Shown here: piece after piece, positions 1-7,381 of the stretch
How positions within the stretch are numbered: position 1 is the stretch's first letter
How the letters are laid out: the number at the start of each line of letters is the position of its first letter
Source of the DNA: Treponema sp.
Lineage (GTDB): Bacteria > Spirochaetota > Spirochaetia > Treponematales > Breznakiellaceae
NCBI GenBank assembly: GCA_031263265.1
Contig: JAISGE010000205.1
Span: forward strand, 1-8,582
DNA: 8,582 nt
Direction: 5' to 3'
Made by a program: the position numbers and the translations under genes
Notes under the pieces: model-generated
The model's database searches: none
The model's input: the letters and a program-made list of their open reading frames with translations, nothing else
Told to the model about the DNA's origin: nothing

Positions 1-872
1 CGGTTTTCCAGGGCCCTCAACTCTTTTACCAGGATCTGCTTGATTGTCTCTGCGGTAGCGTCCGGATCCCGGTGAGCCCCGCCCGGAGGTTCCGGTATGA
101 TGCCGTTAATCACCTTGAAATCCAGAAGATCCTCACTGGTGATCCGCAGCATAGCTGCGGCGTCTTTTGCCTTGGTCGCGTCCCGCAGGAGTATCGACGC
201 ACAGCCCTCAGGACTTATCACCGAATAGATGGCGTTCTCCAGCATGTAGATCTTATCCCCTACACAAAGCCCCAATGCTCCCCCAGAACCCCCTTCCCCA
301 ATGATGATACACACAATCGGGGTTTTCAGTTGGCTGAAATCCCGGAGGTTCCGGGCAATAGATTCCCCAATACCCCGTTCTTCCGCGCCTAAGCCTGGAT
401 AGGCTCCGGATGTATCCACCAAAGTAACAATGGGCCGCCGAAACTTCTCCGCCTGCTTTGCCAGCCTGAGCGCTTTACGGTACCCCTCAGGATTAGCCAT
501 GCCGTGGTTACGGTACATATTCTCTTTCAAGGTACGGCCCTTCTGGTTTACTAAAATGGTAACCGGCCGGCCTTCCAGAAAACCCAGCCCCCCTATGAGA
601 GCCGGATCATCCCCAAATGCCCGATCCCCGTGCAGTTCAATAAAACCGGTAAAAATGCGGTGTATATAATCCAGCGCATAGGGCCGTTCAGGATGCCGGG
701 CAAGCTCAACCCGCTTCCATACCGCTTCAGTCTTGGCGCCTGCTTGTATTTTCTCTTCAAGCCTTTGGAGGGCTTCAACCGCATCGATCCCGGATTCTTG
801 AACCAACTTTCGTAACTCTTCGACCTTTACTTGCAAGGCAGCCATTTTTTCTACCGTAGTAGCGCTATTCAT
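1..872 (-). CDS. accA: Acetyl-CoA carboxylase carboxyltransferase subunit alpha (partial, C-terminus cut by window edge)
   Basis: Alpha half of the carboxyltransferase that moves CO2 from biotinyl-AccB to acetyl-CoA, giving malonyl-CoA; it works with AccD in the cytoplasm. Translating the minus strand gives 290 uninterrupted codons with no stop before the left edge, so only the last few dozen residues of a roughly 320-residue family are missing. Visible family signatures include an N-terminal helical segment, FIELHGDRAFGDD near residues 76-88, an oxyanion-type glycine-rich stretch GEGGSGGALG and SVISPEGCASILLRDA further on. The ATG at 872 is chosen because AAGGA lies 7 nt upstream, 10 nt after the accD stop; an in-frame ATG at 845 is a weaker alternative. 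Last gene of the operon that is visible; whether another gene follows cannot be seen. Confidence 0.97.
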   Translation of the reverse strand, partial: MNSATTVEKMAALQVKVEELRKLVQESGIDAVEALQRLEEKIQAGAKTEAVWKRVELARHPERPYALDYIHRIFTGFIELHGDRAFGDDPALIGGLGFLEGRPVTILVNQKGRTLKENMYRNHGMANPEGYRKALRLAKQAEKFRRPIVTLVDTSGAYPGLGAEERGIGESIARNLRDFSQLKTPIVCIIIGEGGSGGALGLCVGDKIYMLENAIYSVISPEGCASILLRDATKAKDAAAMLRITSEDLLDFKVINGIIPEPPGGAHRDPDATAETIKQILVKELRALEN

Positions 873-882
873 CCCTTTTTCC

Positions 883-1677
883 TTAGGCCTCCTCTGATAC
901 AGGAACGCGGCTATGCAGAACCATAAGCTGGGCAAGCAGGCGCCGCTGGTCCTTGCGGGGAACGATCAGATCCACAAAGCCCTTCTCCTGTTGAAATTCA
1001 GCGCGCTGAAACCCTTCAGGTAGGCTCGCCCGTATGGTCCCCTCAATTACCCGAGGGCCGGCAAAGCCGATGAGCGCCCCAGGTTCGGCCAAGATAATAT
1101 CCCCCAGCATGGCAAAAGACGCGGTAACCCCTCCGGTGGTAGGATCGCAGAGCACGATAAAAAAGGGAAGCCCTGCCTTATCCAGTTCTGCTACGGCGCT
1201 GGAGGTCTTAGCCATCTGCAAAAGAGAGAATATCCCCTCCTGCATCCTAGCGCCTCCAGAAGTGGTGTAGATCACCACCGGCAGCCGTTCCTCCACAGCC
1301 GTGAGCAAAGCCCGGCAGACCTTTTCTCCTACCACCGACCCCATCGAACCGCCCATAAAGGTAAAAGACATAAGCCCCAAGATGAGTTTTTTCCCTTCTA
1401 TCAGACACGTTCCGGTGATAACCGCTTCCTTTATATGAGACTTGGCTTCCGCTTCCGCGAGCTTTTCTTCATACCCTGACAGATCAATGGGGTTAAGGGA
1501 GCGCAGATTCGCGGAAAGCTCCTGGAAGCTCCCCGGATCCGCCAGGTACGCGAGCCGCTCCAGCGGTTCCATCCGGTAATGATACCCACAGCCCGGACAG
1601 GTCTTGAGCGCCTCTTCAATGGCCTCAGGGCTGTACTGGGCCTGACAACTAGGGCAGGTCTTCGTTTCATCGGGCAT
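883..1677 (-). CDS. accD: Acetyl-CoA carboxylase carboxyltransferase subunit beta
   Basis: Beta half of the carboxyltransferase, partner of AccA. The 264-residue protein begins with a four-cysteine zinc ribbon (C8-x2-C11, C27-x2-C30), followed by the crotonase-like core: FMGGSMGSVVGEK, TSGGARMQEG, DPTTGGVTASFAMLGD and GFAGPRVIEGT are all present and intact. The frame stays open upstream to 1869, but that part lies inside accC and has no family resemblance. The ATG at 1677 has AAAGGAG 7 nt upstream and puts the zinc ribbon right at the N-terminus. This makes it shorter than the E. coli protein (about 304 residues), which has some 19 extra residues before the first cysteine and a longer tail. 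It overlaps the end of accC by 11 nt, consistent with coupled translation. Confidence 0.97.
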   Translation of the reverse strand: MPDETKTCPSCQAQYSPEAIEEALKTCPGCGYHYRMEPLERLAYLADPGSFQELSANLRSLNPIDLSGYEEKLAEAEAKSHIKEAVITGTCLIEGKKLILGLMSFTFMGGSMGSVVGEKVCRALLTAVEERLPVVIYTTSGGARMQEGIFSLLQMAKTSSAVAELDKAGLPFFIVLCDPTTGGVTASFAMLGDIILAEPGALIGFAGPRVIEGTIRASLPEGFQRAEFQQEKGFVDLIVPRKDQRRLLAQLMVLHSRVPVSEEA

Positions 1678-3013
1678 GGGCACACTCCTTTGGACGCTGC
1701 TTTTCTCGTTCTTCGTAGTAAGCCGTACCAAAACTACCGGAACGAAAACGGCTTTCTTGGATGATCTCCCTTTGTTCAGATCGGTTGGTTTGTATACCCT
1801 CAATCCCCAGTTCTGCCAAAGCCCGATCCATGCGAGCCAAAACCCGTTCCCGGTTCGGCCCATGAACAATGAGCTTCCCTACCAGGGCATCGTAGTAAGG
1901 GGGCACCATACAACCGGCATACAAACAGGTATCGAACCGAACCCCCGGCCCTCCTGGTACGTGCAGCCCGGTAATCCTACCAGGACTCAGGGCATTAATG
2001 CGGCACTCCATGGCCCAGCCCTGGATCCGTACTGCCTGCGGCTCGATTTCCATGCGGCCTTCGGTACAGGCGAGGATCTGTTCCCGCACCATATCCGTAC
2101 CGGTGATACACTCGCTCACCGGATGTTCTACCTGAAGCCGGGCATTTACTTCCATAAAATAAAAGTCCTCCTGATTAACCAGAAATTCAATGGTTCCCGC
2201 TCCCTGGTAGCCCAGTTCTTGGAAGAGCTTCACCGCTCCTTGGGCCATTTGTCCCCGCATACGCTCACTCACCCCCGGGGAAGGACTTTCTTCGATGAGT
2301 TTCTGATGGTTTTTCTGAACCGAACAATCCCGTTCCCCTAAAACCGCCACCTGAGCATTCCCTGCGGCGAGGATCTGGAGTTCCACATGCCGGGGGTTTT
2401 CCAGGTACCGTTCGATGAAAACCCGGGGATCGGCAAAAGCAGCAGCCGCTTCTGCCTGGGCAATGGACAGTTGTTCCGCGAGTTCCTGTTCCTCCCGCAC
2501 TACCCGCATACCCTTACCACCGCCCCCGGCAGCAGCCTTGATGATGACCGGGAAACCCAGGGTTTGTACTGCTTCCAGAGCTTCAGCACCATCTGCCACC
2601 GCGGTTTTGGTGCCCGGAGTAATGGGAAGCCCAAAACGCTGCGCCGTAGCCCGTGCTTGGACCTTATCCCCCAACAGTTCAATCAGCTCAGGCTTAGGCC
2701 CAATGAATCCCAGACCTGTATCCCGCACCAAACGGGCAAACCCGGGGTTCTCAGAAAGAAAACCCACCCCAGGATGAATCGCATCACAGCCGGTATGCAG
2801 CGCGGCCATGATGAGGTTGTTCCCCATAAGATAACTCTGAGACGAAGGGGGCGGCCCAATACATACCGCCTTATCCGCCAATCGTACATGGAGGCTCTCT
2901 TGATCTGCGGTGGAATACACCGCCACCGTTTCAATGCCCATCTCCCGGCAGGTTCGGATGATACGAACCGCAATTTCACCCCGATTTGCAATGAGCAGGC
3001 GTCTAATCATCAT
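1667..3013 (-). CDS. accC: Acetyl-CoA carboxylase biotin carboxylase subunit
   Basis: ATP-grasp enzyme that carboxylates the biotin on AccB using bicarbonate and ATP. 448 residues, matching the usual length. N-terminal domain starts IANRGEIAVRI; the glycine-rich ATP lid AAAGGGGKGMR is at about 160-170; ENPRHVE at 205-211; the catalytic core EVNARLQVEHPV at 288-299 keeps Glu288, Arg292 and Glu296; CRIN at 337-340 keeps Arg338. Oddity: directly after CRINA the usual segment of the EDPxxxFxP type is missing, so the chain goes straight to LSPGRIT, about seven residues shorter than E. coli AccC at this point. Start: ATG ATG at 3013/3010 behind GGAAGGGGGG; a GTG at 3034 is open but has no ribosome site. 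The second ATG may be the true start. Confidence 0.96.
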   Translation of the reverse strand: MMIRRLLIANRGEIAVRIIRTCREMGIETVAVYSTADQESLHVRLADKAVCIGPPPSSQSYLMGNNLIMAALHTGCDAIHPGVGFLSENPGFARLVRDTGLGFIGPKPELIELLGDKVQARATAQRFGLPITPGTKTAVADGAEALEAVQTLGFPVIIKAAAGGGGKGMRVVREEQELAEQLSIAQAEAAAAFADPRVFIERYLENPRHVELQILAAGNAQVAVLGERDCSVQKNHQKLIEESPSPGVSERMRGQMAQGAVKLFQELGYQGAGTIEFLVNQEDFYFMEVNARLQVEHPVSECITGTDMVREQILACTEGRMEIEPQAVRIQGWAMECRINALSPGRITGLHVPGGPGVRFDTCLYAGCMVPPYYDALVGKLIVHGPNRERVLARMDRALAELGIEGIQTNRSEQREIIQESRFRSGSFGTAYYEEREKQRPKECAHAR

Positions 3014-3037
3014 CCCCCCTTCCAAGACCGCCACGTT

Positions 3038-3487
3038 TCATGCAGCGTGGCTTATGCGTTTAACTTCAAAGAGGAGCTGACCGTATTCTACCAAATCCCC
3101 GCTCCCAGCATGGACCGCCAGTACTTCACAATCAAAATCCGCTTCCAGCCGGTTCATCATCTTCATGGCTTCTAAGATACAAAGGGTGTCTCCTGCTTTG
3201 ACCTGGGAACCAGGGCTTACAAAAGGAGGAGCATCTGGACCAGGGGAGGCATAAAAGGTCGCCACCATGGGACTGGTGATGGTTTCCCCTGGGGCGGTAA
3301 GAACTGGTACCGCTTGAGCCGCAGGAATCTTGCTTTGTCCCTCAAGCCGGGAACCTGGCGGGACGCGCGCTTTTCTGAGGATAAGATGGGTAGTCCCATC
3401 CTGTAGATCCAATTCAGCTACTGAGCTGGTACTGAATTTATCCAGTAACGCGAGCAGGAACGTATCATTCATCGTGGTAAAACCCAT
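3038..3487 (-). CDS. accB: Biotin carboxyl carrier protein of acetyl-CoA carboxylase
   Basis: Carries the covalently bound biotin that shuttles CO2 between AccC and the AccA-AccD carboxyltransferase. 149 residues: a short N-terminal helical domain (LLALLDKFSTSSVAELDL), a Pro/Ala-rich linker around residues 41-70, then the biotinyl domain from about 71. The biotinylation motif EAMKMMN is intact, with Lys109 the expected biotin attachment site, 40 residues from the C-terminus as is usual. PMVATFYASPGPDAPPFV is the family's conserved entry to the domain. It starts 2 nt after the fabV stop. Start is uncertain: the ATG at 3487 has AAGG too close to help, while the ATG at 3472 (MNDTF) would sit 14 nt from AAGGA. 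Either way, translation is probably coupled to fabV. Confidence 0.95.
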   Translation of the reverse strand: MGFTTMNDTFLLALLDKFSTSSVAELDLQDGTTHLILRKARVPPGSRLEGQSKIPAAQAVPVLTAPGETITSPMVATFYASPGPDAPPFVSPGSQVKAGDTLCILEAMKMMNRLEADFDCEVLAVHAGSGDLVEYGQLLFEVKRISHAA

Positions 3488-3489
3488 CC

Positions 3490-4767
3490 TTATGAAGAGC
3501 GAAATGCGGAGAAGGCAACAGGATCAGTATCCGCCTCATAATCAACACCAGCTACGTCAAATCCATGAGCTTCAAGAAAATCGTGCCTAAATCCTGCCAC
3601 ATCGGCAATCTCAAGGACATTCTCTTGCGTAACCGCTTCCATAAGTGCACCGGTCTCTTGCTGAACATCTTCCCGCATTTCCCAATCGTCCATGCGAATC
3701 CTAGCCTGAGGATCCACGGGAACCTGGCAAGGGTCTTCCCGTGCTTCTGGGGTGTAAAGGCGCTCCTGGTACAGCCGGGCGATCTGGGCTATGCAAGACT
3801 CATGAAGGCCCCGGGCTTTCATCACCTTGAAAAGACAGGACACGTAAAAAGGAATGATGGGAATTACCGCGCTCGCCCGGGTTACAAGGGCCTTGTTTAC
3901 CGAAATCCACCCGTGGGCCTTGGGCAGCCCTGCGCTTGCAAAGTACCGGTTGATGGCCTGGCATGCCCGTTCCAGGTCTTCCTTGGCCCGGCCTATGGTG
4001 CCGTTTTTGTAAATCGGCCAGGAAAGCTCAGGACCAATATAGGTATAAGCCACGGTTCGGACTCCTTGGGCAAGGAGTTTCTCCTTATCCAGGGCGCAGA
4101 TCCAGCGTTCCCAATCTTCACCGCCCATGACCTTGATGGTATGGGCAATTTCTGCTTCGGCGGCTGGTTCTGCCTGGGCAAGGGAGATCGTACCGCTCAT
4201 CATATCCACGGTTTTCCCGGTATAGGCTTGTCCAATGGGTTTTATCACCGAACGGTACAAGACCCCGTCGCTTGGATCGAGCCGCACCGGGGAAGCCAGA
4301 GAATAGATGATGAGGTCGATCTGAGGGGGGATTCCCGCGGCGGCAGCACTTGCCCGAATCGCTTCTGCAGCCGCTGCCTTGATCTGATCCGAATAAGCAT
4401 CTCCATTCAAGGTGTTCGCGATAAGCCCGGCTTTTGCAGCTTCAGTATCAAAGGTACGGTTGTTGTAATACCCTGGGGTTCCTGGTTTGCTTGCTGAAGG
4501 GGACTTTTCCAGAGAAATTCCCACGGTGGCCGCGCCGTACCCGAAACCAGCCGCGATCCGGCTTGCAAGGCCATAGCCGGTTGAACAACCAATGACCAGT
4601 ACCAGCTTGGGAATACCCGCGGGGACAACGCGCCCCTGTTCCCCCGGGCTTTTTTCTACGGCAAAAGTACGGTGAACATACCTTATTTGCTGCTTCACCG
4701 CCTCAGCGCAACCTTGAGGGTGACTGTTAAGGCAGATGTTGTTCCGTACCATAGGCTTGATAATCAC
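3490..4767 (-). CDS. fabV: FabV-type trans-2-enoyl-ACP/CoA reductase (NADH)
   Basis: Reduces the trans-2 double bond of enoyl-ACP, the last step of each elongation cycle; the family is a long SDR variant unrelated in detail to FabI and known for triclosan resistance. Family members are often named trans-2-enoyl-CoA reductase (Ter) because they also take crotonyl-CoA. 425 residues. The N-terminus (KPMVRNNICLNSHPQGC) and the nucleotide-binding stretch GCSTGYGLASR at 60-70 are typical; YSLASPVR is at 155-162; the catalytic Tyr-x8-Lys is Tyr253-Lys262 within IYKNGTIGRAK. The GTG at 4767 is chosen over the open ATG at 4794 because AAGGAG lies 6 nt upstream and the protein then begins exactly where the T. 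denticola enzyme does. It overlaps the fabZ stop as GTGA. It is somewhat longer than the T. denticola protein (about 397 residues), with extra residues near 37-52, in the Ala-rich part near 131-148 and in the C-terminal half. Confidence 0.95.
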   Translation of the reverse strand: MIIKPMVRNNICLNSHPQGCAEAVKQQIRYVHRTFAVEKSPGEQGRVVPAGIPKLVLVIGCSTGYGLASRIAAGFGYGAATVGISLEKSPSASKPGTPGYYNNRTFDTEAAKAGLIANTLNGDAYSDQIKAAAAEAIRASAAAAGIPPQIDLIIYSLASPVRLDPSDGVLYRSVIKPIGQAYTGKTVDMMSGTISLAQAEPAAEAEIAHTIKVMGGEDWERWICALDKEKLLAQGVRTVAYTYIGPELSWPIYKNGTIGRAKEDLERACQAINRYFASAGLPKAHGWISVNKALVTRASAVIPIIPFYVSCLFKVMKARGLHESCIAQIARLYQERLYTPEAREDPCQVPVDPQARIRMDDWEMREDVQQETGALMEAVTQENVLEIADVAGFRHDFLEAHGFDVAGVDYEADTDPVAFSAFRSS

Positions 4768-5222
4768 GAGCTTCTCCTTACTAAACAAAGCCATTCCGCT
4801 TCCGCGGCTAACTCATCTCCTATATAGGCTTTACCAGCCTGCTTTATGGTCTGCGGGGAGACCCTCAGGTTCTCGATCTCCACCCTAAGCGCTTCCCCAG
4901 GACGTACTTGGCGGCGGAATTTGACTTTGTCTATAGAAGCAAGAAAAAAGAGGGCGTCCCCGCTGAGTACGCCGAGCTTACGCAAGCCTGCTCCACCGGC
5001 CTGGGCCATGGTTTCTATCAGAATGACCCCCGGCACCACCGGATACTGAGGAAAGTGCCCCCGAAAAAAGAATTCATGTTCGGTAAAAACATGCGTAGCG
5101 ACGATCTTATCCGCATCCGCGTGGATGATTGCATCCACAAACAGAAAAGGTTCTCGATGGGGGAGAAGGGCCTCAATTTCATTGGAGCGCTCTTCATCAG
5201 TTTCTATGATTTCTACATGCAT
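4764..5222 (-). CDS. fabZ: 3-hydroxyacyl-ACP dehydratase FabZ
   Basis: Dehydrates 3-hydroxyacyl-ACP to trans-2-enoyl-ACP, feeding FabV encoded next. 152 residues with a hot-dog fold pattern: LLPHREPFLFVD at 19-30, then RGHFPQYPVVPGV at 54-66 with catalytic His56, and Glu70 in IETMAQAGG. Length and motifs are normal for FabZ. Only one sensible start exists: the ATG at 5222, since an in-frame TAA occurs at 5229-5231. No Shine-Dalgarno is seen just upstream (sequence there is AT-rich), unlike most of the operon's other genes; a perfect TATAAT ends 9 nt before the ATG. The stop TGA overlaps the fabV GTG. Confidence 0.96.
   Translation of the reverse strand: MHVEIIETDEERSNEIEALLPHREPFLFVDAIIHADADKIVATHVFTEHEFFFRGHFPQYPVVPGVILIETMAQAGGAGLRKLGVLSGDALFFLASIDKVKFRRQVRPGEALRVEIENLRVSPQTIKQAGKAYIGDELAAEAEWLCLVRRSS
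4774..4779 (-). promoter_or_regulatory. Ribosome binding site deciding the fabV start
   Basis: AAGGAG within the end of fabZ, 6 nt before the GTG at 4767. It supports the GTG start and rules against the ATG at 4794, which would place this site inside the coding sequence. Confidence 0.8.
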
Positions 5223-5230
5223 ATACGTTT

Positions 5231-5259
5231 ATTATATTCATTCCTAAGCACCTGGGGAA
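5231..5259 (-). promoter_or_regulatory. Possible internal promoter before fabZ
   Basis: The 84-nt gap between fabF and fabZ contains a perfect TATAAT (5231-5236) in an AT-rich patch. The hexamer 17 nt upstream is TTCCCC, a poor -35. If used, transcription would start at or within a couple of bases of the fabZ ATG, giving a leaderless or nearly leaderless message. Could be chance. Confidence 0.25.
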
Positions 5260-5306
5260 AGGGTACAAAACACCCCTGCAACCAAAAGGATCCAACCGTG
5301 GCCCCC

Positions 5307-6572
5307 TTAGTTCCCCTGGTATTTCTTGAATACCACCACCCCGTTGTGGCCCCCAAAGCCCAGCGACCCTGAAACCGCCGCATCAATGGTCCCGTATTGC
5401 ACGGTATTGGGTACATAATCCAGATCACAGGCAGGATCCGGATTGTCCAGATTAATGGTGGGAGGATAAAACCCGCCCCGGATTGCCAAGATGCTGGCAA
5501 TTGCTTCAAAACCGCCGCTGCCTGCAATACAATGACCGGTCATGCTCTTGATACTCGATATCTTAAGCTTATACGCATGATCCCCAAAGGCATATTTTAC
5601 CATCTTAGTTTCAGTAGGATCATTTATCTCTGTGGAAGTACCGTGGGCGTTGTAGTATTGCACCGCTTCTGGAGCGAGGTTCGCGTCTTTGAGCGCCAGG
5701 GCAATCGCCCTGCCCCCTCCCTCTCCAGAAGGAGTAGGGGAGGTGATATGATACGCATCCGCGGAAGCGCCGTACCCCGCAAATTCCGCCAGGATCGCGG
5801 CTCCCCGGTGCAGCGCATGGGCTTCACTTTCCAAGACCAGGATACCCGCTCCTTCTCCCAGAACAAAGCCATCCCGATCCGCATCAAATGGCCGGGAGGC
5901 TTTTTCCGGCTCGTGGTTATGCTTGACCGAAAGGGCCTTCAGCATCTGGAAACCACCAATGGCAAAAGGTACGATACAGGCTTCAGTTCCTCCGGCAATG
6001 ACCACCTCACAACGGCCTGAACGGATAAGATCCAGCCCCTGCCCCAAGGCGTCGGTTCCTGAGGCGCAAGCAGTTACCTGGGTAAAGGCAGGGCCCTTAA
6101 TACCGAACATGATGGATACATTCCCGGCAGCTTCATTTCCAATCATGAGGGGTACGGTGAGGGGCAGCATACGTCGGGGCCCATGATCAAAGAGTTTATG
6201 GAACGATTCAGTAACCACCTCAAATCCGCCGATACCATTACCCAAGACTACTCCGGTCTGTTCAGGATCACTCAAGATCTGGCAGGGGCTGTTTTCCTCC
6301 ACGAGACCGGCTTGGCGGAGCGCGTCTTTTGCCGCAGCCACGGCAAACTGGGTAAACCGGGACATCTTCCGGGCGTCTTTTTTATCGATCCAGGCGGCAG
6401 GGTCAAAATCCTTGACCTCCCCTGCGATACGCACATCAAAACCGGTGAGGTCAAACAGGGTAATGCCTCGGACGCCGCTTTTTCCTGCTTTAAGCGCGGT
6501 TTCAAAGTCCTGAATCGAATTACCAATCGGAGAAATCACCCCCATGCCGGTAACCACAACTCTTTTCTTCAT
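5307..6572 (-). CDS. fabF: 3-oxoacyl-ACP synthase II (beta-ketoacyl-ACP synthase) FabF
   Basis: Condenses malonyl-ACP with the growing acyl-ACP. 421 residues of thiolase fold. N-terminus KRVVVTGMGVISPIGN is typical; the catalytic triad is complete: Cys169 in TACASGTDA, His310 in NAHGTST and His347 in SMTGHCIAG with Lys342 before it. The C-terminal GFGGHNGVVVF loop is present. Length matches FabF (about 413) and the motifs fit FabF rather than FabH; FabB is less likely from the His-His type and length. ATG at 6572 has AAGGAG about 9-10 nt upstream. It lies 33 nt after fabG; 84 nt separate it from fabZ, the largest gap inside the operon. Confidence 0.97.
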   Translation of the reverse strand: MKKRVVVTGMGVISPIGNSIQDFETALKAGKSGVRGITLFDLTGFDVRIAGEVKDFDPAAWIDKKDARKMSRFTQFAVAAAKDALRQAGLVEENSPCQILSDPEQTGVVLGNGIGGFEVVTESFHKLFDHGPRRMLPLTVPLMIGNEAAGNVSIMFGIKGPAFTQVTACASGTDALGQGLDLIRSGRCEVVIAGGTEACIVPFAIGGFQMLKALSVKHNHEPEKASRPFDADRDGFVLGEGAGILVLESEAHALHRGAAILAEFAGYGASADAYHITSPTPSGEGGGRAIALALKDANLAPEAVQYYNAHGTSTEINDPTETKMVKYAFGDHAYKLKISSIKSMTGHCIAGSGGFEAIASILAIRGGFYPPTINLDNPDPACDLDYVPNTVQYGTIDAAVSGSLGFGGHNGVVVFKKYQGN

Positions 6573-6605
6573 CTCTTATTTCTCCTTACCCCTTACAGCC
6601 CTGAT

Positions 6606-7340
6606 TTAACAGAACATGCCTCCATCCACCGCAAGTACCTGCCCGGTGATGTATCCTGATGCATCGGAAGCCAAGAACAGTATAGCCGCGGCCACATCTG
6701 CAGGGGTTCCCAGCCGTTTCAGAGGAATGTGCTCCACCATTTTTTTCTGTACATCCTCAGGCATGGCCCGGGTCATATCCGAATCAATGAAGCCCGGAGC
6801 CACTGCATTGACCCGAACCCCTCGGCTTGCCGTTTCCTGAGCCAAAGACTTGGTAAGACCAATAAGCCCTGCTTTGCTGGCCGCGTAATTGGTCTGCCCT
6901 CCATTGCCGTGGATCCCCACCACACTGGACATATTGATAATGGAACCTTTTTTCCGTCGTATCATATCCCGGCCAACTGTACGAGCAACGAGAAATGCGG
7001 CGGTGAGATTCACGTCCAGCACTTTTTGGAAATCCTCAAGACTCATTCTAAAGGCTAAGTTGTCTTTTGTGATTCCTGCGTTGTTCACCAGGATATCGAA
7101 ACCATCCGCGGCTTTAAGCTGCGCTTGAATAATGGATTCTACCGAATGTAAAGCAGCCAGATCCGCAGAGATCCAATGGAGCCTCCCCTGGGTCTCTGCG
7201 ATCCATGCTTCCAAGTCTTGAGGCTCCCGGGTGCCGAGTCCCCATACCTCAGCTCCTTCTGCAAGAAACCGTTCGGTAATCCCTCTCCCAATACCCCGGG
7301 AAGCGCCGGTAACCAGGGCCTTCTTATCCTGCAATACCAT
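6606..7340 (-). CDS. fabG: 3-oxoacyl-ACP reductase FabG
   Basis: NADPH-dependent reduction of 3-oxoacyl-ACP to 3-hydroxyacyl-ACP. 244 residues, a classical short-chain dehydrogenase: TGASRGIG at 11-18, NNAG at 86-89, catalytic Asn111, Ser139 (NMSSVVG), Tyr152 and Lys156 (YAASK). C-terminus ends ITGQVLAVDGGMFC, the typical FabG tail. SDR proteins are numerous, but this length, the motif set and the first position of a fatty acid operon make FabG the clear call. ATG at 7340 follows AAGGAG with 8 nt spacing. It is the first gene downstream of the promoter/operator region at 7356-7415. Confidence 0.96.
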   Translation of the reverse strand: MVLQDKKALVTGASRGIGRGITERFLAEGAEVWGLGTREPQDLEAWIAETQGRLHWISADLAALHSVESIIQAQLKAADGFDILVNNAGITKDNLAFRMSLEDFQKVLDVNLTAAFLVARTVGRDMIRRKKGSIINMSSVVGIHGNGGQTNYAASKAGLIGLTKSLAQETASRGVRVNAVAPGFIDSDMTRAMPEDVQKKMVEHIPLKRLGTPADVAAAILFLASDASGYITGQVLAVDGGMFC

Positions 7341-7355
7341 GACTCTGCTCCTTAT

Positions 7356-7380
7356 ATGACAAAATAACCTGTTTTGTCAT
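7356..7380. promoter_or_regulatory. Perfect palindrome overlapping the fabG transcription start (likely operator)
   Basis: ATGACAAAA, 7 nt, TTTTGTCAT: two perfect 9-bp arms on one site, placed directly after the -10 region and ending 15 nt before the fabG ATG. Its location over the predicted transcription start is that of a repressor site for the whole fab-acc operon. The sequence is not one I can assign to FapR, FabT or FadR. In RNA only part of it would be transcribed, so an operator role is favoured over a terminator. Confidence 0.6.
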
Positions 7381-7381
7381 T

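Noticed and set aside
1678..1869. Longer accD start at 1869
   Set aside because: The extra 64 residues lie inside accC, have no carboxyltransferase resemblance, and the ATG at 1677 has a well-placed AAAGGAG.
3014..3034. GTG start for accC at 3034
   Set aside because: No ribosome site ahead of it; ATG at 3013 follows GGAAGGGGGG and gives the normal biotin carboxylase N-terminus.
1676..4497. Several long open frames on the plus strand (for example 1676-2341, 2387-3175, 3565-4497)
   Set aside because: They lie antisense to accC, accB and fabV, which have complete family motifs; the translated plus-strand products show no recognisable domains and no ribosome sites that fit.
5262..5300. Terminator between fabF and fabZ (GGGT/ACCC with TTT after)
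   Set aside because: Only a four-pair stem with a short T run; too weak to call, and the genes belong to one pathway.
7323..7380. Short frame beginning ATGACAAAACAG in the fabG leader (18 residues)
   Set aside because: Its ATG is upstream of or at the predicted transcription start, has no ribosome site, and the sequence is explained by the palindrome.
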